NCBI GenBank assembly: GCA_021372355.1
Contig: JAJFUQ010000131.1
Span: 1 to 38,197, forward strand
Length of the DNA stretch: 38,197 nt
Direction of reading: 5' to 3'
Origin: Nocardiaceae bacterium
Lineage (GTDB): Bacteria > Actinomycetota > Actinomycetes > Mycobacteriales > Mycobacteriaceae
Below are positions 27,585 through 36,347 of this stretch, piece by piece. How positions within the stretch are numbered: the first letter of the stretch is position 1; each line of letters starts with the position of its first letter. Position numbers and translations under genes: made by a program. Under the pieces are notes generated by a model. It searched no databases and was not told the origin of the DNA. It worked only from the letters and a program-made list of their open reading frames with translations.

Positions 27585-27744
27585 GGGCACGTCTCCTGAC
27601 TCCGTGGCCTACTGCGCGGCGCCCAGGCACGCGACCTGCAGCGTTGTCCTCCTCGCATATAGCTCCGCTTTGTGCTCGTCGTCCGCCTTGCATCCCGCGC
27701 ACCCAGCCACCGCTCGCTACGGCCAGGAGTCAGGAGACGTGCCC
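27585..27744. repeat. 160-bp element bounded by perfect 19-bp inverted repeats
   Basis: GGGCACGTCTCCTGACTCC (27585-27603) is the exact reverse complement of 27726-27744. The pairing extends inward by five more bases (TGGCC 27605-27609 with GGCCA 27721-27725) after a one-base bulge. The interior is about 110 bp with no gene. The right arm encodes the last residues and the TGA of DUF2277 on the minus strand (GHVS-stop). No target-site duplication is obvious at the ends. It could be a MITE-like repeat, a bidirectional terminator or a structured RNA; copy number in the genome would tell them apart. Confidence 0.75.
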
Positions 27745-27996
27745 GGCCGCGCGCGCCGCAATCCGGCGCAGCGGCGGATCGACCTTCGGCGGCACCTTGC
27801 GATCGGGCAGATCGGCCAGCAGGTGCCTGGTGATGTGGGCGATCTCCGCGACCGCCTCGTCGACGAGTGGCCGGTTGGCGGCGGAGATACTGCTCAGTCC
27901 GGCGACCTTACGCACGAACTGCAGCGCTGCCGCTTCGATCTCCTGATCGGTGGCAGGTGGCTCCAAACCGCGCAGAGGCGTGATGTTTCGGCACAT
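27730..27996 (-). CDS. DUF2277 domain protein
   Basis: An 88-residue protein matching the DUF2277 pattern: MCRNITPLRGLEPPATDQEI, then EAAALQFVRKVAGLSSISAANR, then a helix VDEAVAEIAHITRHLLADL. The C-terminal extension RKVPPKVDPPLRRIAARAAG is basic and runs into the arm of the inverted-repeat element, which supplies HVS and the stop. The function is unknown; the invariant Met-Cys-Arg-Asn start is the family hallmark. ATG 27996 lies 10 nt after the stop of the upstream adenylation-AT3 gene, so it is probably the third gene of that transcript. Confidence 0.88.
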   Translation of the reverse strand: MCRNITPLRGLEPPATDQEIEAAALQFVRKVAGLSSISAANRPLVDEAVAEIAHITRHLLADLPDRKVPPKVDPPLRRIAARAAGHVS

Positions 27997-28006
27997 ACCG
28001 GACAGG

Positions 28007-30604
28007 TTAGGCCGCTACGCGCTCGCGCGCCCGGAACTGTTCCCAGGCCTGCTTCGCGCGGGGCTCGAGGAAACCGCTCACCTTGTCCCAGGCGAGGTAC
28101 ACGAGGGTTCCGGTGACGATCGACAACCCGATGGCGACGTAGTCGAAACCGGGTGCGAGCGTGAAAGCGTCGACACGTGGCATGAGCTCCAGCACCTGCC
28201 AGTGCGTGAGGAAGATGAACAGCGACGAATTCGCCACGAGGGTCGCCGCGGGGACGATCCAGCGCGGCAGCTTCATGCGCGGCAGCCAGATGAGCAGCAG
28301 GATGAAGACCGCGCATTCGTAGGTGCGGGCGATCGCAAAGTATCGGGGATCGAAGTACCCGATCAGCGACGCGATCACGAGTACGGAGATGAGCCCTCGC
28401 TGCCAGTTGGTGGTCGCCTTCGCAGTGGCCCAGCCGAAGGCGAAGAAGAATGCCGCGAAAACGCTGAACAGAGTCCACTGGTGAACCGTCTGCAGGCCCC
28501 TGAGGTCCGGGTGGGGCAGGACATCGAACGGAATCAGGCGGGTCGAGAGCAGCAGAAGTGCGATCCCGATCGCGAGCTGGAACGGCTTCCGGCGTTCGAG
28601 TCGATCGAACGCCGGAATGGCGATGACCACCGCTGCGACGATCAGCAGGTCGACAAGTACCTCGACGTACCAAATTCGCAGCGTGAGGGCATTGACGGGC
28701 CCGAATATCCGGTTGACGAACAACGCGTTCGACAGCGCATAGGTACCCAGCGTCAGGCGCACCAGAACGATCCACACCAGACAGGGGACGGCGATGCGCA
28801 GCAGTGTCGTGATGCTGTGTTTGACGCGCTCGGCACGAGGCTTGTCGCTCAGGATGAACCGTGCGAAGTAGTAACCGGAGGCGGCCAGAAGGAAGTGCGC
28901 GCCACCTTCGGCGTGCAGCAAACCCGTGTGCGACACGACGATGAGCAGGATCGCCAGCGCGCGCAGGACGATGCCGGTCTCGACGGTGCGCCACAGGCCC
29001 GGCTTCGCGCGATCGGTGGTTCGCAGCTCGGCGACCGTCTTCGTGTGCCAATCCGCGGGGAGGGTGCCGAGAAGTTTCTCGAGCCGAACCGACATCGTCA
29101 CGAACGACATCGAGTCGCCGCCGAGGTTGACGAACGTGCTGTCGTCGGTGACGTCGGCCGCCGGAATGCGAAGCACCTGCGCGAAGAGATCGCGCACGTC
29201 CCCCTGTGATTCTGTAGTTGTGGCTTCCGCGCCCATCGCGCGCAGCGCCGCGTAGTCGACCTTGCCGGCGCCCAGACGAGGAAATTCGTCGACCGTCACG
29301 ACCTGGATGACATGCGCCGGAAGGTTGGTGATCGCGGCAACTCGCGCACGGATGTCGGCGACCGCGGCGCGGCCTTGGATAGCGACCACGAGCTGTTCGT
29401 CGTCGCCGGTGCACACCGCCGTCAGTCCCTGCGATTCGAGAACGGATTCGATGCGCTGCAGGTCGATGCGAATACCGAACAGTTTGATGAACCGCGCGGA
29501 GCGACCGACGATCTGATACAGCCCGTTGGGCTTTCGGCGCGCGATGTCGCCGGTGCGCAATTCGTCGAGTTCTGGACCCTTGGCCAGGTCGGACGGCGAC
29601 TGCGCGTAGCCGAGCATGATGTTCGGCCCGCGGTACACGAGTTCGCCCATGTCGTCGTCGAGACCGTCCATGGGATCGAGCCGGAACGATCCGCCCGGGA
29701 TGGGGACGCCGACGCATTCCGGGTTGTCGAAAACCAGCTCAGGCGGCATGTACGCCATGCGCGACGTGGCCTCGGTCGAGCCGTACATCGGAAAGAGCTG
29801 CCACCCGGATTGCCGTGCGTGGCCGGCGTACTCCTTCACTTTGGCCGGCGCGAGCCGACCACCCGAGACCGTCATGTACCGCAGGCTCGGGAGGTGCATC
29901 TTGGCGAAGCCGGCCTGGTCGAGAAGTTCGTAGGTGTACGGAACACCGGCGATCGACGTGGCGCGGTGCTGTCGGAAGAAGCTCCAGAAGCTCTTGTCGA
30001 TCACCGAGTCGTTGGTGAGCAGCAGCGTCGCGCCCGCGACCAGATAGCTATGGATGACGGACAGGCCGTAGCAGTAGTACATCGGGAGCGTGGTGATCGC
30101 TCGGTCGTCGCTCGTGAGCGACAGGTAGGTCCCGATCGCCTGGGCGTTCGCGACGAGGTTCCGATAGGAGAGCCGAACGAGCTTCGGTGATCCGGTCGAA
30201 CCGGACGTGCTGAGGCACAGCGCAAGGTCCGGGTGCAGGTCATGTGCCGACGTCGCATTCCGCGTCGCGATTTCCCAACCCGAATCACCAACGCAAACAA
30301 CGACGTCTGGGTTGTAGGTGCGGGTCAGTGTCGAGTCTGGTCCGGCGGCGGTTTCGGGGACGACGAGCACGACACTGCCGGCGGCGAGAATTCCCAAATA
30401 CGCGATGAGGGCGGACGGGTCATTTCGGCCCACCAGCATGACGAGTTTGCGTTCCGAACCGAGGCGGGCGGCGAAGTCCTCGACCTGATCGGCGAGGTCG
30501 GCATAGGTCAGGGCCGGTTCGACCTGGCTGATGAGAGCCGGCCGATCGCCATTCTTTCGAAAATGCTCGGAAATCAGGCTTCCTGGCTGGATACGCGTCG
30601 CCAC
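28007..30604 (-). CDS. Fused adenylation - carrier - acyltransferase-3 membrane protein, copy B
   Basis: An 865-residue three-part protein. Residues 1 to about 455 are an AMP-forming adenylation domain: STSGSTGSPKLVRLSY, PMYGSTEATSRMAY, ELRTGDIA, GRSARFIKLFGIRIDLQRIE and the late Lys in RLGAGKVDY. Residues about 465-525 are a carrier domain with phosphopantetheine Ser498 in NLGGDSMSF. From about 545 an acyltransferase-3 (OafA-like) membrane domain with about ten helices carries the Arg548-x10-His559 motif in RALAILLIVVSHTG. The layout predicts activation of an acyl or aminoacyl group, loading on the carrier, and transfer across or onto an envelope acceptor. The substrate is unknown. GTG 30604 has no ribosome-binding site but a -10-like TAAGAT 7 nt upstream. 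Paralog of the next gene. Confidence 0.9.
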   Translation of the reverse strand: MATRIQPGSLISEHFRKNGDRPALISQVEPALTYADLADQVEDFAARLGSERKLVMLVGRNDPSALIAYLGILAAGSVVLVVPETAAGPDSTLTRTYNPDVVVCVGDSGWEIATRNATSAHDLHPDLALCLSTSGSTGSPKLVRLSYRNLVANAQAIGTYLSLTSDDRAITTLPMYYCYGLSVIHSYLVAGATLLLTNDSVIDKSFWSFFRQHRATSIAGVPYTYELLDQAGFAKMHLPSLRYMTVSGGRLAPAKVKEYAGHARQSGWQLFPMYGSTEATSRMAYMPPELVFDNPECVGVPIPGGSFRLDPMDGLDDDMGELVYRGPNIMLGYAQSPSDLAKGPELDELRTGDIARRKPNGLYQIVGRSARFIKLFGIRIDLQRIESVLESQGLTAVCTGDDEQLVVAIQGRAAVADIRARVAAITNLPAHVIQVVTVDEFPRLGAGKVDYAALRAMGAEATTTESQGDVRDLFAQVLRIPAADVTDDSTFVNLGGDSMSFVTMSVRLEKLLGTLPADWHTKTVAELRTTDRAKPGLWRTVETGIVLRALAILLIVVSHTGLLHAEGGAHFLLAASGYYFARFILSDKPRAERVKHSITTLLRIAVPCLVWIVLVRLTLGTYALSNALFVNRIFGPVNALTLRIWYVEVLVDLLIVAAVVIAIPAFDRLERRKPFQLAIGIALLLLSTRLIPFDVLPHPDLRGLQTVHQWTLFSVFAAFFFAFGWATAKATTNWQRGLISVLVIASLIGYFDPRYFAIARTYECAVFILLLIWLPRMKLPRWIVPAATLVANSSLFIFLTHWQVLELMPRVDAFTLAPGFDYVAIGLSIVTGTLVYLAWDKVSGFLEPRAKQAWEQFRARERVAA

Positions 30605-30611
30605 AGCCGGG

Positions 30612-30617
30612 ATCTTA
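30612..30617 (-). promoter_or_regulatory. Putative -10 element for leaderless transcription of copy B
   Basis: TAAGAT on the minus strand ends 7 nt before GTG 30604, the spacing expected when transcription starts at the start codon. The context ATAAGATCC is shared with ATACGATCC in front of the other paralog. No -35 consensus and no ribosome-binding site are seen. Confidence 0.45.
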
Positions 30618-30673
30618 TTTTCCTATTCAGATAACGCCACGATAACCATCGCGTGTCTCAATATTCACAGGAA

Positions 30674-33274
30674 TTAACCGGCGACCGGAATTCGATCAGT
30701 GGATCGCTGCCAGAGGGCTTTGAGGCGCGGTTCGACCGCATCGCTCAGCCTGTTCCAGCCCTGATAGACCGCTATTCCGGTGATGATCGACAGGACGATC
30801 GCGATCGGATCCATGCCCGGCGCGAGCGTGAACGGGTTGCTGTGTGGCATCACTTCGAAGACTTGCCAGTGCATCAGAAAGATGAACAAAGAGGCGTTGG
30901 CGATCATCGTGGTGATCGGAACGAGGAACCCGGGCAGGCGCATCCGCGGGACCCAGATGAGCAGCAGGATGAAGATCGCGCACTCATAGGTGCGGGCAAT
31001 TGCGATGTACCGGGGGTCGAAGTACCCGATGAGCGACACCACGACCATCGCGGAAACGAGCAGTCGCTGCTTCGTGGTGGTGGCCTTCGCAGCCGCCCAG
31101 CCAAATGCGAAGAAGAACGCCGCGAACACGCTGAACAGCGTCCACTGGTGGACGGTCTGGAACCCGTGGAGGTCCGGGTGCGGAAGGCTGTCGAAGGGAA
31201 TCAGCCGCGTCGACACGAGCACCAGTGCGATCACCGTCGCGAGTTGGAACGGCTTGCGGCGTTCCCATCGGTCGATCGCCGGGATCGCGATCACGACCGC
31301 GGCCACGATCAGCAGGTCGACCAGCACCTCGACGTACCAGAGTCGGAGCGTGAGCAGGTTGACCGGCCCGAATATCCGGTTGACGAACAGCGCATTGGAG
31401 AACGCATAAGTGCCCAGCGTGGCGCGCACGAGCACGATCCACAACAGACAGGGCACCGCGATTCGCAGGATTGTCGTGACGCTGTGCTTCACGCGTTCGG
31501 CGCGGGGCTTGTCGCTGAGAACGAAGCGCGCGAAGTAGTAGCCGGAAGCGGCGAGGAGGAAGTGTGCGCCGCCTTCGATGTGAATGACACCGGTGTGCGA
31601 GATGACGATGAACAGAATCGCCAGCGCACGGAGCACGATTCCGGTCTCGACCGTGCGAAGGATCCCCCGCCTATCGCGCCGACGGGTCTCGAGCTCCGCG
31701 ACCGACAGCTTGTGCCAGTTCGCGGGGAGGTGGCCGAGCAGTTTCTCCAATCGCGCGGACATCGTGACGAACGACAGCGAGTCGCCGCCCAAGGCGACGA
31801 ACGTGCTCGAGTCGGTGACTTCAGCGGCCGGAACGCGCAGCACGGTGGCGAAGAGTTCCCGGACGCCGGTGGCTGTCGCGGTTGGTGCAGCGGTGGCGGC
31901 CAACGCGCGAATCGCGGGATAGTCGGGCTTCCCGGATCCCAGACGCGGCATCTTCGCGACCGCGCAGACGTCGATCGCGTGTTTCGGCAGATGTGCGGTT
32001 TCGGCGACCTTCTCGAGAATCGCCTGAGTGTTGACCCGGCCTTCGACCGCGACGACGAGTTTCTCGTCCGTGCCGGCGCAGCAGGCCGTGATGCCGTCCG
32101 CGGCGAGGACGGTCTCGATCCGCTGGAGGTCGATGCGGAGTCCGAACAGCTTGATGAATCGAGCCGACCGGCCCACGACCTGGTAGAGACCGGAGTCGGT
32201 GACCCGGGCGATGTCGCCGGTGCGGAGTTCCTGGACCTCGCGGCCGTTGGCGAGGTCATCGGAGGTCTGGGCGTAACCCATCATGACGTTCGGGCCGTAG
32301 TAGACGAGTTCGCCGGTTCCCTCGTCGAGGCCCTCCATGGGCTCGATGCGGAAGGACCCGCCCGGGATCGGAACACCGATGCACTCGGGATGTGCACCGG
32401 CCAGGTCCGGCGGGAGGTAGGCCATGCGAGCCGTGGCCTCTGTCGCCCCGTACATGACGAAGAAATCCCAGCCGGCACGTGCACCCATCGATGCGTAATG
32501 ACGCACCTTTTCAGGCGCCAGCCGTCCGCCGGCCTGAGTGATGTAGCGCAGTCGCGGCAGGTCCATCTCCTCGAACCCGGCCTTGTCGAGCAGGTCGAAC
32601 GTGTACGGGACACCCGCGAAGGACGTGCCGTCGTTGTCGGCGAAGAACTGCCAGAACGACCGGTCGACGACCGAGTCGTTGGTGATGAGCAGGCCCGCGC
32701 CGCGGATCAGGTGGCTGTGGATGACCGAGAGCCCGTAGCAGTAATACATGGGCAGGGTCGTGATCGCGCGGTCCGCGTCGGTGATCGACAGGTACTCAGC
32801 GATCGCGGACGCATTGGACATCAGGTTCTCGTAGGAAAGCCGAACCAACTTCGGCGAGCCGGTCGAACCGGAAGTGCTGAGGCAAAGTGCCAGGTCAGGG
32901 TGTAGTTCGTGAACGGAATCCGCGTGCCGTACCAGGATTTCCCACTGGTTTTCGCTCAGGGCCGAAACGATGACGTCCGGGTTGTAGATCTGGGTGAGAT
33001 CGGAATCGGAATTCGCGGCCGAATCCGGAACGAGTAATACGGTGTGGCCACCGACGAGGGCACCGAGATATGCGACGATCGCCGACATTTCGTTTTGCCC
33101 GGCAAGCATCACCAATTTGCGGCCGGTGCCGAGCGACTGCGCGAATTTCTCCGCCTGATCGGCGAGTTCGGCGTACGTCAAAGGCACCTCGCGCTGGCTG
33201 ATCAGCGCGGTTTGCTGCCCGAAATTACGCAGATGCTCAAGCAGTCTGCTCGCCGGGCTAGTAAGGGTAGCCAC
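30674..33274 (-). CDS. Fused adenylation - carrier - acyltransferase-3 membrane protein, copy A
   Basis: An 866-residue paralog with the same order of parts. Adenylation domain: STSGSTGSPKLVRLSY with TSGSTGSPK at 134-142, VMYGATEATARMAY, ELRTGDIA, GRSARFIKLFGLRIDLQRIE and Lys449 in RLGSGKPDY. Carrier domain: Ser499 in ALGGDSLSF. AT3 membrane domain: Arg549-x10-His560 in RALAILFIVISHTG, then many helices to the end. By eye the AT3 halves differ at about 15 of the first 139 positions, while the N-terminal adenylation regions differ much more. It is first in a minus-strand unit, 69 nt before copy B and then DUF2277. GTG 33274 lacks a ribosome-binding site; TACGAT lies 6 nt upstream, suggesting leaderless expression. 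Substrate and acceptor are unknown. Confidence 0.9.
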   Translation of the reverse strand: MATLTSPASRLLEHLRNFGQQTALISQREVPLTYAELADQAEKFAQSLGTGRKLVMLAGQNEMSAIVAYLGALVGGHTVLLVPDSAANSDSDLTQIYNPDVIVSALSENQWEILVRHADSVHELHPDLALCLSTSGSTGSPKLVRLSYENLMSNASAIAEYLSITDADRAITTLPMYYCYGLSVIHSHLIRGAGLLITNDSVVDRSFWQFFADNDGTSFAGVPYTFDLLDKAGFEEMDLPRLRYITQAGGRLAPEKVRHYASMGARAGWDFFVMYGATEATARMAYLPPDLAGAHPECIGVPIPGGSFRIEPMEGLDEGTGELVYYGPNVMMGYAQTSDDLANGREVQELRTGDIARVTDSGLYQVVGRSARFIKLFGLRIDLQRIETVLAADGITACCAGTDEKLVVAVEGRVNTQAILEKVAETAHLPKHAIDVCAVAKMPRLGSGKPDYPAIRALAATAAPTATATGVRELFATVLRVPAAEVTDSSTFVALGGDSLSFVTMSARLEKLLGHLPANWHKLSVAELETRRRDRRGILRTVETGIVLRALAILFIVISHTGVIHIEGGAHFLLAASGYYFARFVLSDKPRAERVKHSVTTILRIAVPCLLWIVLVRATLGTYAFSNALFVNRIFGPVNLLTLRLWYVEVLVDLLIVAAVVIAIPAIDRWERRKPFQLATVIALVLVSTRLIPFDSLPHPDLHGFQTVHQWTLFSVFAAFFFAFGWAAAKATTTKQRLLVSAMVVVSLIGYFDPRYIAIARTYECAIFILLLIWVPRMRLPGFLVPITTMIANASLFIFLMHWQVFEVMPHSNPFTLAPGMDPIAIVLSIITGIAVYQGWNRLSDAVEPRLKALWQRSTDRIPVAG

Positions 33275-33280
33275 ACGAGG

Positions 33281-33286
33281 ATCGTA
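33281..33286 (-). promoter_or_regulatory. Putative -10 element for leaderless transcription of copy A
   Basis: TACGAT on the minus strand ends 6 nt before GTG 33274, matching the TANNNT -10 pattern and leaderless spacing. GACACGCG occurs about 34 nt further upstream here and at a similar distance before copy B, and may be a shared control site. Confidence 0.45.
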
Positions 33287-33507
33287 TTGAATGATTAAAG
33301 AAGTAGTAGGGTCTACGTCACGCGTGTCCGGTTTATCACTTCATGCCGGGTATTCCGGAAGTGTCTGCATGGACGCACCCGAACCCCTACACATCGGCCG
33401 GGAACCGGTCACCCGATGTGTACGTTGTCCTCACGGAACGCCCCGAGATGCCATCGGGTGAACGAACGGTAGTGTTGGTGATTCCGGGACCGAAAGGACA
33501 GGCCTGA

Positions 33508-33525
33508 GTGGCCGACGCTGTATGA
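33508..33525 (+). promoter_or_regulatory. Five-codon upstream ORF overlapping the ftsH start
   Basis: GTG GCC GAC GCT GTA TGA encodes VADAV. Its TGA overlaps the ftsH ATG as ATGA (33522-33525). AAAGGA (33493-33498) lies 9 nt before the GTG, whereas the ftsH ATG has no ribosome-binding site at normal distance. Translation of ftsH may therefore depend on termination-reinitiation from this leader. Confidence 0.4.
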
Positions 33526-35720
33526 ACCGCAAGAATGTCTTCCGTAACGTCGCGATCGTCGGCGCGATCCTCTTGGGTCTGTTCGCCTACGCGTACATGT
33601 CCGACAACACCCGCGGATGGACCTCGGTCGACACCTCGGTAGCGCTGCAGCAGATGAAGGCGCACAACATCAAGTCTGCGCAGATCGACGACCGTGAGCA
33701 GCAGTTGCGGCTGAAGCTCAAGACCAGCATCGACGTCGACGACACCAAGGGTGCCGACCAGATCATCGCGAAGTACCCGTACGAGACCTCTCCCCAGATC
33801 TTCCAGGCGGTCGAGGCGTCCGATCCGGCAGAGGGCTTCACCACCGAAGTCACCAAGGACAGCTGGTTCACCTCGATCATCCTGTTCGTGCTGCCTATGG
33901 TCGCGGTGCTCGCGCTCTTCATCTTCATGATGGGCCGCATGCAGGGTGGTGGCCGCGGCGGTGTCATGGGCTTCGGTAAGTCGAAGGCCAAGCAGCTGTC
34001 GAAGGACATGCCGAAGACGACGTTCGCGGACGTCGCCGGTGCCGATGAAGCGGTCGAAGAGCTCTACGAGATCAAGGACTTCCTCCAGAACCCGACGCGC
34101 TACCAGGCACTCGGCGCCAAGATCCCGAAGGGCGTTCTGCTCTACGGCCCGCCCGGAACGGGTAAGACGCTGCTCGCGCGTGCGGTCGCCGGCGAAGCGG
34201 GCGTCCCGTTCTTCACGATCTCCGGTTCGGACTTCGTCGAGATGTTCGTCGGTGTCGGTGCCTCGCGTGTTCGCGACCTGTTCGACCAGGCCAAGCAGAA
34301 CAGCCCGTGCATCATCTTCGTCGACGAGATCGACGCGGTCGGCCGCCAGCGTGGCGCCGGTCTCGGCGGTGGTCACGACGAGCGTGAGCAGACCCTCAAC
34401 CAGCTGCTCGTCGAGATGGACGGCTTCGGCGACCGCGCCGGCGTCATCCTCATCGCCGCGACCAACCGTCCCGACATCCTCGACCCGGCGCTGCTGCGTC
34501 CCGGCCGTTTCGACCGCCAGATCCCGGTGAGCAACCCGGACCTCGCCGGTCGCCGCGCGATCCTGCGCGTGCACGGTCAGGGCAAGCCGATCGCGCCCGA
34601 TGTCGACCTCGAAGGCCTCGCCAAGCGCACTGTCGGTATGTCGGGTGCGGATCTCGCCAACGTCATCAACGAAGCTGCGCTGCTGACCGCCCGCGAGAAC
34701 AAGGGCATCATCACCGGCGCCGCGCTCGAGGAAGCCGTCGACCGCGTCGTCGGCGGTCCGCGCCGCAAGAGCCGCATCATCAGCGAGCACGAGCGCAAGA
34801 TCACCGCCTACCACGAGGGTGGACACACGCTCGCCGCGTGGGCGATGCCGGACATCGAGCCCGTTTACAAGGTCACGATCTTGGCGCGCGGTCGCACCGG
34901 CGGTCACGCCATGACCGTGCCCGAGGACGACAAGGGCCTCATGACCCGCTCGGAGATGATCGCCCGTCTCGTCATGGCGATGGGCGGTCGTGCCGCCGAA
35001 GAACTCGTGTTCCACGAGCCGACGACCGGTGCTTCGTCCGACATCGACCAGGCGACGAAGATCGCCCGCGCGATGGTGACCGAGTACGGCATGAGCGCGC
35101 GTCTCGGTGCCGTCCGGTACGGCCAGGAGGGCGGCGATCCGTTCCTCGGCCGCACCATGGGCATGACGCCGGACTACTCACACGAGGTTGCTCGCGAGAT
35201 CGACGGAGAGGTCCGCAACCTCATCGAGGCCGCGCACACCGAGGCCTGGGCGATCCTCAACGAGTACCGCGACGTTCTCGACGACCTCGCGACCGAACTC
35301 CTCAACCGCGAGACTCTGCACCGCGTCGATCTCGAGAAGATCCTGACGGCAGTCAAGAAGCGTCCGCGTATCACCACGTTCAACGACTTCGGTGAGCGGA
35401 CGCCGTCGGACAAGCCTCCGGTCAAGACGCCGGCCGAGCTTGCCGCCGAGCGCGGTGAGCCGTGGCCACCGGTTGCGGAGGACGCACCGCCGGTGACCCC
35501 GCCGCAGCAGACGTGGGCGCAAGCACCGCCGTCCAATGGGTACCCGGCATATCAGCCGACCGGTCCGAACTACGGTGCTCCGGCGGGCTGGTCGGCACCA
35601 GGCTGGCCGCCCCCGCAGTCCGCACCGCAACAGTCCGCACCGCAGCACCAGGCGGCACCGCAGTTCGCTCAGCCGGAACGCGAGCAGAGCGCAGAAACCC
35701 CCGCTGACGAGGGAAAGTGA
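33522..35720 (+). CDS. ftsH: ATP-dependent zinc metalloprotease FtsH
   Basis: A 732-residue membrane-anchored AAA+ protease degrading unassembled membrane proteins and regulators. It has TM1 (about 9-26), an extracytoplasmic segment, and TM2 (about 115-138). The AAA domain has Walker A GPPGTGKT (209-216), Walker [13 protein letters not shown], the second region of homology [19 protein letters not shown], and the pore motif FVGVGASRV. The zinc site is HEGGH (431-435), with Gly in the usual Ala place. The tail after about 625 is a long Pro/Gln/Ala-rich, probably disordered extension, a feature of actinobacterial FtsH. ATG 33522 gives the standard N-terminus MNRKNVFRN. folE follows 6 nt after the stop. 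Confidence 0.97.
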   Translation: MNRKNVFRNVAIVGAILLGLFAYAYMSDNTRGWTSVDTSVALQQMKAHNIKSAQIDDREQQLRLKLKTSIDVDDTKGADQIIAKYPYETSPQIFQAVEASDPAEGFTTEVTKDSWFTSIILFVLPMVAVLALFIFMMGRMQGGGRGGVMGFGKSKAKQLSKDMPKTTFADVAGADEAVEELYEIKDFLQNPTRYQALGAKIPKGVLLYGPPGTGKTLLARAVAGEAGVPFFTISGSDFVEMFVGVGASRVRDLFDQAKQNSPCIIFVDEIDAVGRQRGAGLGGGHDEREQTLNQLLVEMDGFGDRAGVILIAATNRPDILDPALLRPGRFDRQIPVSNPDLAGRRAILRVHGQGKPIAPDVDLEGLAKRTVGMSGADLANVINEAALLTARENKGIITGAALEEAVDRVVGGPRRKSRIISEHERKITAYHEGGHTLAAWAMPDIEPVYKVTILARGRTGGHAMTVPEDDKGLMTRSEMIARLVMAMGGRAAEELVFHEPTTGASSDIDQATKIARAMVTEYGMSARLGAVRYGQEGGDPFLGRTMGMTPDYSHEVAREIDGEVRNLIEAAHTEAWAILNEYRDVLDDLATELLNRETLHRVDLEKILTAVKKRPRITTFNDFGERTPSDKPPVKTPAELAAERGEPWPPVAEDAPPVTPPQQTWAQAPPSNGYPAYQPTGPNYGAPAGWSAPGWPPPQSAPQQSAPQHQAAPQFAQPEREQSAETPADEGK

Positions 35721-35726
35721 GCGCTG

Positions 35727-36347
35727 GTGGCGAAGCAGGATTCCGTCGACACTGAGCTGAAGGCGGTCGACACGGGTCGGCTATTCGATCAGGAACGTGC
35801 CGAGGCAGCGGTTCGTGAGCTGCTCCTCGCGGTCGGCGAAGACCCGGACCGTTCCGGGCTCGTGGATACCCCCGGCCGGGTGGCGCGCGCCTATCGCGAG
35901 ATGTTCGCGGGGCTCTACCGCAACCCCGACGAGGTTCTCGACACCACGTTCGACGAGGGGCATCAAGAACTCGTCCTGGTTCGGGACATCCCGATGTACT
36001 CGACGTGCGAACACCACCTCGTGTCGTTCCACGGAGTCGCGCACGTCGGCTACATCCCGGGGGCGAGCGGCCGGGTGACCGGGTTGTCGAAGCTGGCCCG
36101 CGTCGTCGATCTCTACGCGAAGCGTCCGCAGGTCCAGGAGCGTCTGACCAGTCAGATCGCGGACGCGGTGATGCGCAAGCTCGAACCGCGCGGAGTGATC
36201 GTCGTGATCGAGGCCGAGCACCTGTGCATGGCGATGCGGGGCATTCGCAAGCCCGGTGCCAGCACCACAACATCGGCTGTTCGCGGCCAATTCCAGACCA
36301 GTTCGGTTTCGCGGGCCGAGGCTCTCGACCTGATCCTGCGCAGGTGA
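35727..36347 (+). CDS. folE: GTP cyclohydrolase I
   Basis: A 206-residue enzyme making 7,8-dihydroneopterin triphosphate from GTP, the first step of folate synthesis. Zinc ligands are visible as Cys94 and His97 in STCEHHLV and Cys167 in [44 protein letters not shown] and [13 protein letters not shown] are family signatures. GTG 35727 is 6 nt after ftsH, with GAGGGAAAG upstream overlapping the end of ftsH. Its TGA overlaps the GTG of folP. It opens the folE-folP-folB-folK unit. Confidence 0.97.
   Translation: MAKQDSVDTELKAVDTGRLFDQERAEAAVRELLLAVGEDPDRSGLVDTPGRVARAYREMFAGLYRNPDEVLDTTFDEGHQELVLVRDIPMYSTCEHHLVSFHGVAHVGYIPGASGRVTGLSKLARVVDLYAKRPQVQERLTSQIADAVMRKLEPRGVIVVIEAEHLCMAMRGIRKPGASTTTSAVRGQFQTSSVSRAEALDLILRR

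Noticed and set aside
27604..27744. Resemblance of GAGTCAGGAGACGTGCC to the 3' conserved part of cobalamin riboswitches
   Set aside because: The other conserved riboswitch blocks are absent, the motif is the arm of a perfect inverted repeat, and no B12 or metal gene starts next to it.
30653..32905. 750-aa plus-strand ORF opposite the AT3-fusion gene
   Set aside because: Charged, repetitive composition with no domains; antisense shadow of copy A, which carries clear motifs. A similar shadow lies opposite copy B.
33387..35015. 542-aa minus-strand ORF opposite ftsH
   Set aside because: Antisense shadow of a highly conserved gene.
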